DNA from: Helopsaltes ochotensis
Lineage: Eukaryota > Chordata > Aves > Passeriformes > Locustellidae
DNA: 64,000 nucleotides
Assembly: GCA_013400155.1 (NCBI GenBank)
Contig: VXBM01000338.1
Location: 124,001 to 188,000, forward strand
Direction: 5' to 3'
In this document: positions 12,181 through 26,800 of the stretch, piece by piece
Numbering within the stretch: the stretch's first letter is position 1
Layout: each line of letters begins with the position of its first letter
Made by a program: the position numbers and the translations under genes
The notes under the pieces: generated by a model
What the model saw: only the letters and a program-made list of their open reading frames with translations
Told to the model about the DNA's origin: nothing
Database searches by the model: none

Positions 12181-15100
12181 TCATTATTCAAGACAAAAAT
12201 GCAGAATCCCCAGGGTCAACAAGAGTGAACTAGAACTGCACACTCAGTAACTGGCTCTTCAATGAGTGACTCTAGGGCAGTGATAACCAAGCACATATAA
12301 CCAAATAATCCTGACCTACAAACTGAAGATTGTTCATCAGTGCAACCCTATGGGGAGAGCAGTTATGTAACCACCTGGGGAGAGCAGATACCCAGAAAGG
12401 ACATTTACCTGACTGCCACTGGGTTTACTGCTGCAGCTTCAGGATACATAGACTGGAAAAAGGAAAATCAAAAAGGACATGAACACTTCGCTTTGCTCAG
12501 CTAACCCAGCAAAACTGGAGCAGCAGTTCAGCTACTTTTAGAATTCCTGTCAGCATCAATTTCAAATCATTAAACTTCACTTTTCAGAAAAAAAAAAAAG
12601 TGTTTTTCAGAAAGACCCCACAAAATTACCCTTCTTACAATAATCTGAGAAGGTAACCATTACAAGGAGATGTATTTTACCATTCATTATATTACATGAC
12701 TGCAGGTGCTTTAAGACAAGATCAGTGCTTCCTATGTAATGCCACAAAGATAAAGAAATTTTTCAATGAACACAAGGATACACCTTCTCAAAAAGTCATT
12801 GAGAGAAATGTGAATATAGAAAGTAAATTATGTATTGACTGAAATTCAGACATTTCAAATGTATGCTCACATGCTTAACTATGCTTATCACTTAAGCCCT
12901 GCTGGGATCAAACCCTTTCCCACAGATATGCTTCTGTCAATATTCTCACTGAAAAGAACACCATAACCTGGGGAAAAGCAGATGATGAATTCATTCACAA
13001 AAATCTAAACAAGATGTATGCATAGATACTCAAAGAGATTTTGCACAAAACACCTTTCAAGTCACTGGTTAAATTTTAATCAAAGAAATTCAACACACAT
13101 TTCATTCATTAGCAGATAAAATATGCTAATATATATAATACTTATAAAATTTCAAGGCAGCAGAATAAGATAGGGCATGTAACTGAAAAGCAGGCAACAC
13201 AGGCACGAACTGCTTGCATGTCAAAACCTCTCTCACCCCACACTGAACTGAAGAAATGTGAAAGTAATTAAGCTGCCTGTTCCTGCTACTGTGGGGTGGA
13301 ATTTCTGGATGATTATCTAACTTACTGCATCATCCTTACTACCTCTAGAAGAAGCAAAGCTAAAAGGACATCACTGGGGAGCTACTGGCCTATGTCTGAA
13401 GGTGACATTCCCAGAGTGAAGTTGCTGATGCACCCTGCACCACTTGACCCACTTAGAGTATCTCTGCCTAAAGGAAGTACTTTCCACTGCCTTACATTCA
13501 CTTAAAATGCAAACTAGGAAAAGCATCACCTATAATATCAACAGGAGTTTTCTAAATCCAATGAATAAAATTAACCAATTTCAGTGTCAATTACAAAATT
13601 CCTTTTAAGCTAACTCGTTAAACTCACTTATGCGCCCTCATTAAATTCCCTTCCTGCTAACATTCTTTAGTGGCAGGAACACACACACAGACACACTGAG
13701 GCTCAGAGAAGTTTCTTGACTGTTACCACGCGTGACCACAACCTGACCAATTATATACATCCTGCCACAAACCCCCTTGGGGCTGGGATGCCAGGCAAGA
13801 ACACTTCCTGGGACTGAGTGCCCTCAATACTCCTCTTGTGGCAGTGATTTTCCTACTGGATACCCTTTAGTGACCCTTTGGGCAAAGCAAATGAAGGCTA
13901 CCCCTGAGTGAGAGGGGCTTAGGGAAGGGGGGATGTAATTGCTTTTGTGTACTTTCATGACAATCAGGAAGGTGCCACAGAAGTTAAATTAAACTTCTTC
14001 ACAAAAGCACCCCATCTTTTCTCCCCTCCCTGTTTTACACCCTGTTCTGCTAGATGAGATAAATCTCACATGCCTCTGTGACTTCTCTTGCTGCCTCTCA
14101 AAGTTATGGAGTACAATGAGAAAATGAGCATTAGTGGAAGTTTCAGGGGAAACCTGATAGTTTATGATTTATGTTCTTTAGAGAACAGATGACTAGAAAG
14201 TTCACTATGTCCCTGTTGCCAGATTGCAGCTACATATTAAAGTTTCAGTTCACATGTTCCTTACAAATGGTTGAAATCTGTTCCATAACCTGTCCAATTC
14301 TGCCAGTAGTAAAAAGATGCTACCCAAGTGACAGACGACGCTGTATAAACTTTACTGTTTTATAAGTTTACATTACACTGCAATCTTCTGTCTCTCAGTT
14401 GCTGTAATCCACTGGGCAACTACTGTTGTTTTCATCAAGGACATCAGGAATTGCCCCCACAACTGCTTAAGATAGTTCCGTGCTTGTGGGAAGAGATGAA
14501 ACAAGATTTATGGTAGTCTCTACATGGCAAGACAATTTGCCTGACACTGATGAGGCTAAAAAAGATAAGGCAGCTCCCAGCAGCAAACCTGCCATATAAT
14601 TCAGCAGATAAACTCATCCCTCTATGATCCTGTCTATGAATACCACCAGGATTATGATAAGACAAAGGCAGAATCTGATGTAAGTGTGGGAAGAAACGGG
14701 TAAAGAAGTAAAAGTAGTAGAACAAAATAAGAGAAAAGAGCTAGAGACTGAAGTACAGAACTTTCTTCCACCTTCAGCTACAGCCCTTATCCATGTTGCT
14801 ACATACAGTGACCTGTATCTTGCAGATTCCTGCTGCAGTTTTCAAGCTGCAAAGAGTAGCATATGTTGGCTACATTTGTTGTACCAGTCCTACACCCCAT
14901 TTCCTGAATCCTTAAGGGTAGCCCACAGCAAGGGAGACGGGTGGTTAGTAACACAAATCACAGAAAGGCTGGTGGAACAACTCCAGCAAATTACTGCTCA
15001 GTAAACTGCTTATGGGAAAACTTTGCATTCTGAGAGATATGCTGGAAATAAAAGAAATTCACCCCTCCATAAGGATTACAACAGACCAATACATTCCATG

Positions 15101-18100
15101 GGCTATCCAAAATGACTTTCTGCTTCTATGCAAACTCCATCACTCTTTCGGGACTTGTCCCATGACAAGCTCTTTACCTTGATCCAAGCAAGTTCATGCC
15201 TAAGGATCAAAGACCTTAGATTCATCTCACTTGTTTCCATGAACCTTACCCTGTAACTACAGTTGCCACCTTCATGGGAAAGAGATAACCTGAAGGAAGC
15301 CAAGGAGGGGGAAGCATTCATTTTCCTCCAAGAGCATAACTTTGGAACTTGAGCTCTTCAGATGAAATAAGTCTCAGCATACCACAGGGGAGTGGTAGTG
15401 ACTCCATTGGTAGCGACCTGTGCCTAAAAGTTTTTAGGTTTTGCGTACACTATAACCCCTTAGTGATAAAGAAGGTCTTTGCTTTCTCTTACCATCTTTA
15501 CAGGAAATAGCAGGAAATGAAAGTAGCAGGCAAGCAGCTGCAAGACAAAGTCATTCAATGGAAAGAGATTACAAAGATGGCGAGACCATTTCATCTTAGA
15601 CCAGCTATTGAGGTGTCTTACAAAGCACCCTAACAGTAGAAAAAATGAATTCTTAACCTGCAGGTGACCTTGTACAGGTGCCAGCTGCTGCCTGTGACAA
15701 AACCAGACTGAACTGTCATTGGCCATTCTCTATGAGCAAGGCTTTGTGTGCACATTAGTGTATGTTACACATCACATTGAAGAAAAAATCATTAAGGGAA
15801 TAAACCAAGGATTATTTGCTACAATGATGAGACATAGGCCTCCAGAGATGGAAAAAAAAACCCAAAACAAAACAACCCAAACACAAANNNNNNNNNNNNN
15901 NNNNNNNNNNNNNNNNNNNNNNNNNNNNNNNNNNNNAAAAAAAAAAAAAGAGAGTGAGAGAAAGAGAAAATGTGGGGGGTAGGTCGGAGACATAGACATC
16001 TTGTAGCTTAAAAATCACATTGGGGTTTTGAAAAAAAACAACTTCCAAAAACTTAGTCCTTGGAAAAAGATTTAAACTGCAGATTTAAAGGAGGCAGCAA
16101 ATTATTTACAGATAGAAAAATAAAGATGACCTGTTCATCAGTTTTCACAGATACACACATATGCTCTATGTAGGTAAGCATGTCTACACTATGAGAATAC
16201 GAATCTAACAAGACCTTGACAAAAATATTTTATAATTATTCATTATGGGTAAATCAACTTCTGTTATTCTTCTCTTTAAAACAGAATAAATTATGTTTTT
16301 GAAGAGGAATCTCAGAGAAAGCTATAGTAGCTGCTACAACATTTGGATAGTATGCAATGCTTTCAGTTGACTAAGTTATAAATTTGAGGTGCTCTGGTAA
16401 ATTTCTATAGAGATGCTGGCCAAAAAAACCCAAGAATCAAGACTTTTTATGTGACTATCCATGTATTAGTTGGAAACAAACCATTTGCTTAAATAGAAAT
16501 TTCAACAGTCAAGACAAAACTATCAACACAAATCAAAGATCTACAGCTTCTTCTTCTTACTGAATGTAATTCTGTCCAGTTTCACTGCAAGACAATTTAT
16601 TTGAGCTCTCACAGAGACAGGCCATTATAAAGGACATCTACACTGGAAATCCTTACTGCTGAACTAGTAGGAATAAACATTAAGAGCTGAGATAAAGCTC
16701 CAACCAAGACTCCAGTTTTAATAAATCCCGGAATAAATGTCCCATGTAACACAAATATGGATGTGCAGTCTGACTTGCAGATGGATTTCAAAATTTGCAG
16801 ACATTTTCCTCTTTGGACTGTAATATTACAGTATACAATTTGCACAAAATTACTGCAAGTGCAAAATGAGGGACCAAGGCATAACAGAAGAAATAAAGGA
16901 GAGCTCTGTGACATTAAATTTAAATTCCACATATAAGTGCACCAAGTAGCTAAAATGGAAGGCCCCATGTACATTAGCAATTATGCTGTACTTGCAAACA
17001 GTGATTGTGGGGAGATGCCAGAAAAAAGCTTCTGTGCCTCGAAAGTGGTAAACTTTGTGACAGGTTTTTTCCAGTTCTGCTTGCTGGCTAAAGAGAATGA
17101 GGAAATGTACTTACTAGTAATGGATACACTCTGAATTCATGTTTTTTAGAAAGAATTCAATGCAGGTTGGCTCTTAACAGAACAGAGCTCCATAGAACAA
17201 TGCAAACCTTTTCATATACTGTTTAACCACAAATAGGTTAACTACCACTTCAATCCTAAATACCCTAAACCAACCCACGGACAGAGGTCTCTGGCTGCAT
17301 GGAACTGGAGTCCCAATCCTTATGACTGGGACTCCAGTTATGATCCTTCAGAAATACTGAGGAATATCAGCAAGAATCCGTGTTCTCCACAAATTCCTAT
17401 ATAGTTAAAAAAATAGTGAAAATTGAAGGCTTAAATGACTGTATACTCATGCTCTTGAGTATGTAAGTTGCAAACATGAAATGCTGAGTTTCTAAAATAG
17501 AGCATGCTATCAGTTGCTTCTACTACTTCCTAAAGACAGTGCTATTTTCAACTCAGTCTTTACTATGTGTCCTAAAATATGTGAAAGCAGGTGCAAAACT
17601 TGAAATTAAAAATTATAAAGTAATTTATAATTACTTTATATATTACTTTATAATTACACCATTACTTGTTCATTAAATGTCTCTTCAGGATGGCAGAACA
17701 CTAGTTTTACATAGTTCTGCCTTTCCTAACACACAAGTATTCATTCATTACTCTACAGCAGAATTAAAATTGAAATTTTAAGATCCATATTTACATGTGT
17801 CATTAGAACATAACATGGTCGACATGCGGTATAGTTACTATGATGAGGTTTTTTTCCTTAAAAAATATTGTTTCATTTACCATCTCATCCAGGTGGTAAA
17901 CCCAGAATAAAATTATTTAGTTACAGAATACTTCACTTTTCTTTCAAGGTTCTTGGTTAAACATTTTCACCAAATACACAAGTGTACCTGTCTTTGCACA
18001 CTTCTATCAGAAAAGGCGAAGTTGCAAATCAAAGTATTAAAAACAAATGAGAAGACAATGACCAAAGGACCACTGATAATCACAAATAAGAATAACTAGC

Positions 18101-21100
18101 TTTATTCATTATTTCCAAGGTTTTCCAAATGTGGAGAGTTTTCAGTATACTTTCTAAGGTTTTAGGGGTTTGTTGTTTTTTGGGGTTTTTTTAATCTATA
18201 GTCTTTATTTTCAGATTCTTCTAAACATCAAGTGACAAGGTAGAAGAATTATAAAAGAAAGGCCTCATAAAATCAGGCCTGTTCTATTAAATTAATAGCT
18301 AGCCTCTCATCTCTTCTAATTGTAGTTAAGCAATTTGCAAGTCCCTATGTGAAAAGAATCTTGGTATGAAAGGTTCCTTAACACAACAACCTATTCTTGG
18401 GTTGAAAAATAAGTGCATCTGTGTAAACAATAAGATCTGTTCCATGAGAACTCATAAAGGAAAAATGTAAACAACCTGAATCTTCGCGTGCACACACAAA
18501 TCACCTTCTGACCAAAAAATGAGGTAGTAAGAAAACTACCAGCCAACAGGTGCTGCACACAAGGTCTGTGAAAACTGTATAAAATAAGTTTTGTGAATAA
18601 AGAATTGGCTTTTCCCGCATGAAGAAAATAGAGTCTTGGCTAACTTACTACAATAATCAAGAGGGGTTTTCTGCCCTATTTCTAAGTATATTGTTTCTTT
18701 GGTACAGAGGAGATGATGATTCTGAGCTCTGATATGCTAAACATTTGCATCAGCTTGAGAGGTTTGGTGGTGGTATTTTTTGTTCAATGGTTAAATACTT
18801 TCTAACCCCTGCAGATTAAACTGCTTTGTAGTATTTCAGTGAATAAACAAGAAATAACAGGGCTATTACACATTTTTCTCTACATTGCATTTTTTGGGTA
18901 ACATTTCATCAAGACAGCTGAATTTAACTTTATGACTAATTCAGGATGGAAATAATTGTAAACACATATTCTAAGTGGCTTATGCGCAGAACAAAAGTAA
19001 TTCTACCTATCAAGAGATGATCAGTGTCTAACTCAGAAATACATTTCCCTTCAACAGGTTCGTCTCTCTTCAACTAAAACCCAGAAAGTATAACTTCCGT
19101 TTTAGTTCTCTTCAATACATTTAAAAGCGCTACATTTTCAAATTTCATTATAAACCCTTCTACAACTGAAGCAGCATTAACACAAAATATTGCTCCTCGT
19201 TTTGCACTAACATTTTTAGAGGCACGGCATGAGAAAAAAATTTAAGCCATTCAGGAGTCTTGAGAAAGAACAGAATAAGCAGTGCTTTTACATTCAGAAT
19301 GATAAATTTCTCACCACACTCAACTCCCTAGTTATCCTTGCTGCCACCATTTATATATCACCCTCTGATTTATATGACTGATGCAAGAGAGAGGATTTAA
19401 CTTTTTATACTAATGTCCTTCCAACTCAATACACACAAACAGAGATTAAAAGCCATCACGTGTTCTCATTTTAACTTCCTGAAACTCTATTTTTTCTGTA
19501 CAGTTTCTAATGGAATTACATTTCAGCTCAGATTCAGTTATCACAACTTAGACACAGCAGATCAGCTGAGCCATAACATGCAACAAAGGCAGAAAAGCAA
19601 ATGCTTTTACCTAAATCTCCTTCTAATTGTTTGAATACATTGAACAGTCTGGTAAATACAAGGTAGGCTACTACATAACTGTTGCCAGGCAGTAAATCAT
19701 TCAAATATACCTAACATATAAAACTTCATCACTTGCCCAGATTCTCAATCTGAAACAGAATTAATCCATTTCAGCTGACAGTATCCTATTCCTGTAGTTC
19801 TGCTAAGCACTCAATCCCTAGTATCAACTAGGCCATGTACATGGGGGAATAAAAAAAAGGGGGAAAAAAAAAAAAGGAAGATAGTCCGTGTGTCAAAAAA
19901 CAAGTACATGACAATGAGAACAGTTTCAACAAAATCAAGACTATATATAAACATCTAGTGGATGAATGCAAATTGAAACATACTTGCCCAACAAAGAGAG
20001 AGGCCAGGCAGGGAAAAGGAAAGTCAATGAGACTATCCACCATAAAACTGCTTTCCATATTAAATCACAGGTACCAAAAAACACACTGGAACTGAAAAAC
20101 ATTATAAAAACAATTGCAAAAAGAAAGGAAGAAAAACCAAAGCAACTGAAAGGCCAGTTGGAAGAAAAATACTGCAATTACTTGCCTATGCTACAAAGAC
20201 TTCAGAATATATAGCTGCTATTAGCTTCCCACTATAGTAAGCCAACTGCAGTAAAGAGCAATGATTCCAGAGTGGCTCTGTTACAATTAAAGAAAATTGT
20301 TCAGATGATACAAACCAACAGTTCCAGCTTGTATCAATGGAAAATCACATTAAACGCCCAAAAATATTAACGAATTGCTCATTGAAAACATTTTCCCTTC
20401 AGAAAAACCTCCTAAAATAATTTTTAAAAAATAAAGAACACAGAATACAGAAGCATTTAGGTACACAGCAGACATCTGGCAAAACAAGGATAAATGGCAG
20501 GATTAACATTTAGATGTAGTTCTATTAAATGACAACTCCTCTACTGTTACTACAATCTCATGAAAGCCCTTCCACTAAATCACTCTTTCACATGGATTCC
20601 TTTTCAATGCAATTTAAACTCATTATGTTAAATGAGTACTATTATATTTGCACTAAACATAAGTACTGTTTTTATGCTTGGCTACCATGTAAATGACCCT
20701 CTAAAAATATCACAGTTCTGTCTGTTGCAGAGTACTTAAACATACACATTTAGAAGTTGGTAGGGGCTGCTCTATTTTTAATTGGATGAGCTGGTACCTG
20801 AAGTGCACAAATACAAGTAAAAACTTGAACTTACAAGTCTTTATATTTCCTCTCACAGAAATCATCTCACTACTTGTATATGAAGGATAAAATTACAACA
20901 ACACATTGCTCGTCTTCAGCACATAACACAAAATTATTAAAGGCAGCTGCAAGAAATCCTGAGGCATTAAAGGAAAAATGTGCCATAAGGCTTATTGTCA
21001 CGACCAACTGTGACATGACCAGATTTCAACTGGTGCTTCCATCTTGCCTGTTTGTTCTAATAATTGTCTTTTATACAATGAGAATCTTGTACTGTAGAGT

Positions 21101-23154
21101 GGTACATGCAACTCATTTTACCATCTTTTGCACCAGGTATATAAGAGGGGACTAGAAGACTAGATGATGATTTTATCAAAGCATCTGTTTTTGGAACAGA
21201 TGCTTTCTTTCATGAAATGGGCCAGTGCAGTTTACCTAATGTAAATCCTTTCCTTTGTAGAGGTTCAATGTATGTCCTTACTCATATAAAGAAAGGAAGA
21301 TGCAAGTTGAAGAAATGGAAGCTAGAGTTAAGGCATATGTAACTTACCAGGTTTGATCATACAGGTGGTAGCTACTGAATTTGTGCAAGTTAAAAGCAAC
21401 TGTCAGCTGAAATCAAAGGAGTGGCATTAACACGAAACCAAGTTTACGTTCATCTGAGGCCTGTTTCAGGACACATCCTTCATATCTTCAGAAAGAACAC
21501 AATTATAGCCAGTGAAGATACAGAACAGCTCTGCAACAGTTTGGGCCATTTTTTAAGATCTTGGAACAGTTTGCTTGCATTTGCTGAATACACATGTCGT
21601 TTATGAACAGAAGTAAGCCAGCAATAACCTGAAGAAACTGCTCTGCCTTGTATCACCTTTTAGGTTGACAGTGCTGTTAAAGACTTACTCTCATCCTAAT
21701 CAATTCAGTTAATAAATTTTCAGGCTACTAGATTAGCCTGCCAGGGGTTGGGACAGCTTATCCTCTTGTTTCACTTCCAACAGTGATGCCAGAATTTTCT
21801 ATAAAACATTCAATTGTATAAAATAATCAGATACTTTAGAAATTGAAATTGCTTATCAATGGAAGTACTTTACTTTTATTTAAAAAACCTGAAACCCAGA
21901 AACATTGGAAATAAAATAAAAATTCAGCTAGAATGAACAGTGACAGACCTTTCACCATTTGATGTCTGCTGGGTGCCCATTGACTTTGATAGTTTCACAG
22001 CAGGGAAGAGAATATACTTGCACATTTCAAAGGAACAATGTAGCCAGAATAATTCCACATTTTTGTTTACAAGTTTAGCAGTAAGGCCAATGACTAAGAA
22101 AACTTTAGGACTGTCTACCACTGCCTTGCAAAAGCTGGTATGTCAAAGACTAAATTTGGGTGAGAACAAAAAATCTAGACTGGCCACTTGACTGCATGGA
22201 TCACTTTCAATGTTTGTCATTCTGGCATTCATCACACCCAGTCCACATGTTAAAACCTTCATATCACTTCAAGGGATCCCTGTCCCCAACAGCAGTGAGT
22301 AACAAAAAACAAAATGCAGCTGATCATTCTTGTTATTCTGGCTAACGACCAAATGCAGAAACATTTCCACTGCTTCTTCAGGTAAGGTTAACAAGGTGAA
22401 CTAGAACTGTATCAGCCTCAGCTTATTTTCTTTGAAAGTTAAATTAAGAAACAACTCTCTGGCTGTAATATCTACCTACCTCTGTAGCATGGAAGGCAAG
22501 TGCTTACATATAAACATTGTTTGCACAAACTAATTAATGCACATAAATAAAGAGAGAATTTATTTTTAAGGAAATCAGTACCATAATAAAGTCAGAGCAG
22601 TCAACAATATAATTATACTTGATAGGTAATGACACTGGACTCTCAATATAACGTAATTTTTTAATTTTTTTTTGTACAAGAATTAGAAAATTTGCTCCTA
22701 AAGTTACTCCAAGGAACTGGAAAGGTCAGGCACATATATTCAATTTTTAATTGGATTAATATTGTTAAACAGTATCAGATATACACTGTTTCCAAAACGA
22801 CTGAATGTTACATACATTCATAAGAACAAACATCAGCTCAGGTTGGCTGGTAATTGGGACACTTACTCATAGGCCAATATGTGAGGCAAGTATCTAGGCT
22901 CAAATGAGACAAGGTTAGAACATGGGAAAACAGAACCAACAGGAATTTAAAGAAATGTCATAAATAGGTTTTACACATGACTTTCTTAACAAATACCTTG
23001 ACTGACATGTTTTTCAGACCTGACTTCCCATCTACCCTTCCAATCTTTTTCTAAATTATATTTAAGTGAAGTTTTTCTGGAAAAAGCATTTAACAAAACC
23101 TGCCATTTACCAATAACACTCCAACAAACCCAGAGCAAACAGCATACATGCTGT
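12181..23154. other. intergenic, no gene seen
   Basis: AT-rich sequence downstream of FBXO15. It includes one N gap, several short inverted repeats reported as findings, and poly-A/T tracts. Open frames such as 16609-16980 (minus) and 14684-15004 (plus) use non-ATG starts or lack any recognisable domain. Mammals have a gene-poor stretch on this side of FBXO15, which fits the emptiness. Confidence 0.6.
15888..15936. other. assembly gap (49 N)
   Basis: Run of N inside A-rich low-complexity sequence (AAAACAAAACAACCC before, poly-A after). Any translation across it is meaningless. Confidence 0.99.
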
Positions 23155-23160
23155 TTTATT
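23155..23160 (-). terminator. FBXO15: candidate FBXO15 polyadenylation signal
   Basis: AATAAA on the minus strand (TTTATT on plus), about 400 bp past the FBXO15 stop codon. It is the first canonical signal I found in that direction; another lies at 22559-22564. Which one is used cannot be told from sequence. Confidence 0.5.
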
Positions 23161-23558
23161 ACTAAGCATAAAAGTCAATGTTCTCAAAACCAGTACAGCT
23201 TATGTAAGGTAAGGCATCTTCACAGTATGGCTCTCAAAAGCAGCAATTAATTAACCACAGTAACAAGTGTCTATAAAGAAAAATCTTCCTAAAAATAATT
23301 TCAATATAGCCAGTGAGAAACAGACTGATGTTCAACAGAGAAGAAAGCCTCTCACTTATATCAATATGTCTCTTAATCACTTAACTGCCTATTAAAAAAA
23401 TTAGGCAATTTTACTTATCACTGGAAAACTTGCAGGAGCAGTCTTGCTCGTTGGTGTCAATCTTAAGCATCAACACTTTCTTGTGGGATTTTTTTTTGTG
23501 GGAGGGTTGTTTGTTTGGTTTGGTTTTTAAAGCAAGGAAATTAAGTGACCTAATTAAG

Positions 23559-23828
23559 TCAGTAGTTTGTTCCATACCAGCTATTTACCTTTTTGGTGCT
23601 TATATAAAGCACCAAAGTCACTATAATATATTCCTTGGTTTCTTCCAACCATATAAACTCAACACAGACTTTACCCTCTGAATCTGCATAGTCTGCAGTA
23701 TAGATATGACCCATGTAGTCATAAAGGCCAGATGACTTGGTAGACAACTCCATGTGGACTGGAGCACTAAAACACCAGAAGGGCTTCCCAGTTTCATCCA
23801 AGAGAGTCACGTCCATCACAAAGCAGTC
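23559..23828 (-). CDS. FBXO15: FBXO15 coding exon 9, with stop
   Basis: 270 nt, residues 352-440 plus TGA. Acceptor GCTTGTGTTTGTAG. It encodes DCFVMDVTLLDETGKPFWCF, then YMGHIYTADYADSEGKVCVE, IWLEETKEYIIVTLVLYIS and the terminal WYGTNY. This C-terminal block is the best conserved part of the protein outside the F-box and is open throughout. Confidence 0.95.
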   Translation of the reverse strand, partial: DCFVMDVTLLDETGKPFWCFSAPVHMELSTKSSGLYDYMGHIYTADYADSEGKVCVEFIWLEETKEYIIVTLVLYISTKKVNSWYGTNY

Positions 23829-26800
23829 CTACAAACACAAGCAAAAGAGATTATTTCCCCATGGCACAGTAAGTAGATCTGTTCCTGATGTTAGAAGAAA
23901 TATAAAGGGTTCAGAGAGTTTTGTACAAAGGCTAAAACCTCAAAATAAAATTTATAGCAGTTCACTGACATACTGCAACAAATACTTACTTAGAGGTTTC
24001 CTACAGAAATCAAAATTGCAACCTACAGACATCAAATGCCGTGCTACAGAAGGTAGCACTGTCAAATTGAATCAGACATTATTTCTTGAACATTTTTAAG
24101 CCCTTAACATCTGTTTTTCTCAATTATTAGTTACTTTACCGTTCAAATAATAGTCCCTTCAATATGAGAAAGCAACCTAAGTTTAATGTTGGCTGCTAAA
24201 CTTGTGTCAATGCAGCAATGTTTGCAAAGATACTCAGGGAGCACTCAAGGCAGTGCATACAAAATTACCCTTCCAAGCCAGCTGTATACAGTACTTTTTG
24301 AAAGGCTCACAGCTTCAGTTCCCAAAAAGGTAATAGTAATAATCCTGTAATAATTCCTCCTCTTACAAATTCCTGAAAATATTTCTTTACAAGATTACAC
24401 AACTAGATAATTTTAAAATGTCAATGCAAATCCTTTGGCCTTTGCAAACTGATAGCTTTGCTTATGCCTTAGAAGCATAGGAGTTGTGTCATTGTTTGTA
24501 TCAGCTGTTCCTTATTCTCTTGAGTTCTGAATCACTAAATGAATCAAATTATCTTAATTACGTTGTATCTGTGGTCCAAAAGCATAAACAAACCAACACC
24601 ACATATTCCATGCCAAAAAAATTCATTTGGAATGCTTTATTTCTCTGTACTACATAGCTTTGCTTCTGTTGCTCTAACATTGCTTTCACTATCACTTTAC
24701 TTCAATCAAACAATGCAAGGGCAGATGGCACAAACACGAGGCAATATGATACACACAGTTTCCCTAAGCTTTTTACTGTAGACTATGCTGCAAATACAAA
24801 ATTCAAACCAAACTTAATGATGGTGTCATAAACTTATATGAGCTACAGACTCACTGGAAACAAGAAGGAATTACAATTTTCGGGTCTGACAACTTGCATA
24901 TAAAAGGCCAATAATGAAAAGTAAAGTGGGATGGTGTTGGGTGGGGGGATGGTGAGGTTTCCACTCATTTCTTTCCTGGCTCCGGTCAGGATCAGGTCAA
25001 TTTTTGCAGTAGCCAGGAGGGAGCATGGCTAACACAGGGAGGTTGTTCTATACCACTTCACCTCACTTCCAGGAGCAAGGAAAGGGTTTTCTTCTTGGTT
25101 GGGGTATTGTGGCATGGTCAGGTTGTGCTTCTCCTCCACATGTGTTTGCATGTGAATCACTCACACCTCTTTTACGTTCTTATCATCAATGTTTTTGCTG
25201 CTACTCTTCATTTTCTTATCTCATTGCTGTTTTCAGTGAACTGCTCTTATCTCAACCTTGATCTTTACCTTTTGTGCCTCCAAGTCTCATCTCCAACACA
25301 GGGGAGAGAAAGAGGAATGAAAGCCAGTAGAGTGTATTTGGAGTGCTTACAGTGTGAACACTGAATTGAAGAACACCATTCCTAAGCCATGACCATTTTC
25401 AACACTTTGTACTTCAGAAATTAATTTTTTTATTTAAAAAATCCAGAAGTGCCAAGAAAGATTTTGGGTCTTTTGGTTTTCCTTAAGAGTATATAACAAA
25501 AATTCAAATACAGTCAAAGTAGTGGAATGTTGTTCTTCTGTGGCTGATGTTATTTGGCCTTCACAAGTTTTAAGAATTTTAGAGCCTTATGATAAAGACC
25601 ACACTGAATTCAGCCCACACCTATATGTTGATATGTTCCATCTGTCACCCTAAAATGAGGGGTTTAAAAAAATATTGTATTTTGTCCTAGAAACAAATAC
25701 TCAATATAATTTATGCTGTAAGCACATAGGAGGGGGACTAAAACTGAAAAACTAAAGACTACAGCCGTAGCTGTTTCCTCTGACAGATAACTTCCAAAAT
25801 TCTTATGTACTACTCAGGATTATTTTCATTAAAAAAAAAAATCCTGCCAAGCAGCTATTAATCCTATAGAATCATAGAACGGTTAGAAGGGACTTTTATA
25901 AGTCACCTAATTCCAGCTCCCCTGCCTCACCATGTTCAGCATGAGAGAAGGAATTTCTTTTGGTTTTGGTTTTTTTTCCCCAATATCCAATTTAAATCTA
26001 CCCTCTTTCAGTTGAAAAACATTGTCCCTTATTTTGTCACTGCATAGCTCAGTAAAAAAAAAGTCTCATCAAACAATATTCTATTCCACATTTATACAGG
26101 ATTGGCAGAAACAACAGTTTTATTAATTTTGAGGGGTTTTCAATAGAAGTGCCAAAATTGAAATCAAGTGTTGAACTAGATGATTTTTCAGTGGTGCTTA
26201 AATTACATTCATCAGGATTTTCACAACTTCTGAAACATTCATCCTGATAAAGTACATTTAAAAATATGTGCCTTCACCACTATTGCAAAAGCTACAGAAA
26301 TACTCTGGAACTTTGAAATAACTCCTTTAGAAATTTTATCCAATAGAATGTGTGAGTGTTCCTTTAAAAAATAAAGAGTTAATCCAGCTGACTGATGTAC
26401 CTGACTGGAGCAAGGTGTTGACTGTGTGGATGTGGTCTGTAGTTTCTGCCTGTGTTCACTGGCATTTTAACATTTCCCAGCAGTTCCTAACTTTCACTGC
26501 ATATACAGCACAGAAACTGCAGAGTATTTCCCCAGAGTTCAAGGCTTATTGCTTGCAAAAAAAACCCCATCCAGCCAACCAACCAACCCAAAAAAACACA
26601 GAAAAAAAAAAAAACCAACAACCCACCCTCACACCAAACCAAAAAAAGCCCTTATAAAAAGTACATCTGCAGTACTTTTTTTTTTTTTTTTCCAGCATTT
26701 CCACGCAGGGCTGGTCAGTCACAGCATCTTTGGTGAGTGGAAAGCACTGGAGTGGTAACACACACTTAATGAGTCTATCATGCAATCCAGACACTGTGAG

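Noticed and set aside
15719..16048. Open frames spanning the first N run
   Set aside because: Translation through unknown bases; the flanks are poly-A low-complexity.
16609..16980. 123-codon minus-strand open frame
   Set aside because: Begins at a TTG rather than ATG, has no recognisable domain, and lies in AT-rich intergenic DNA.
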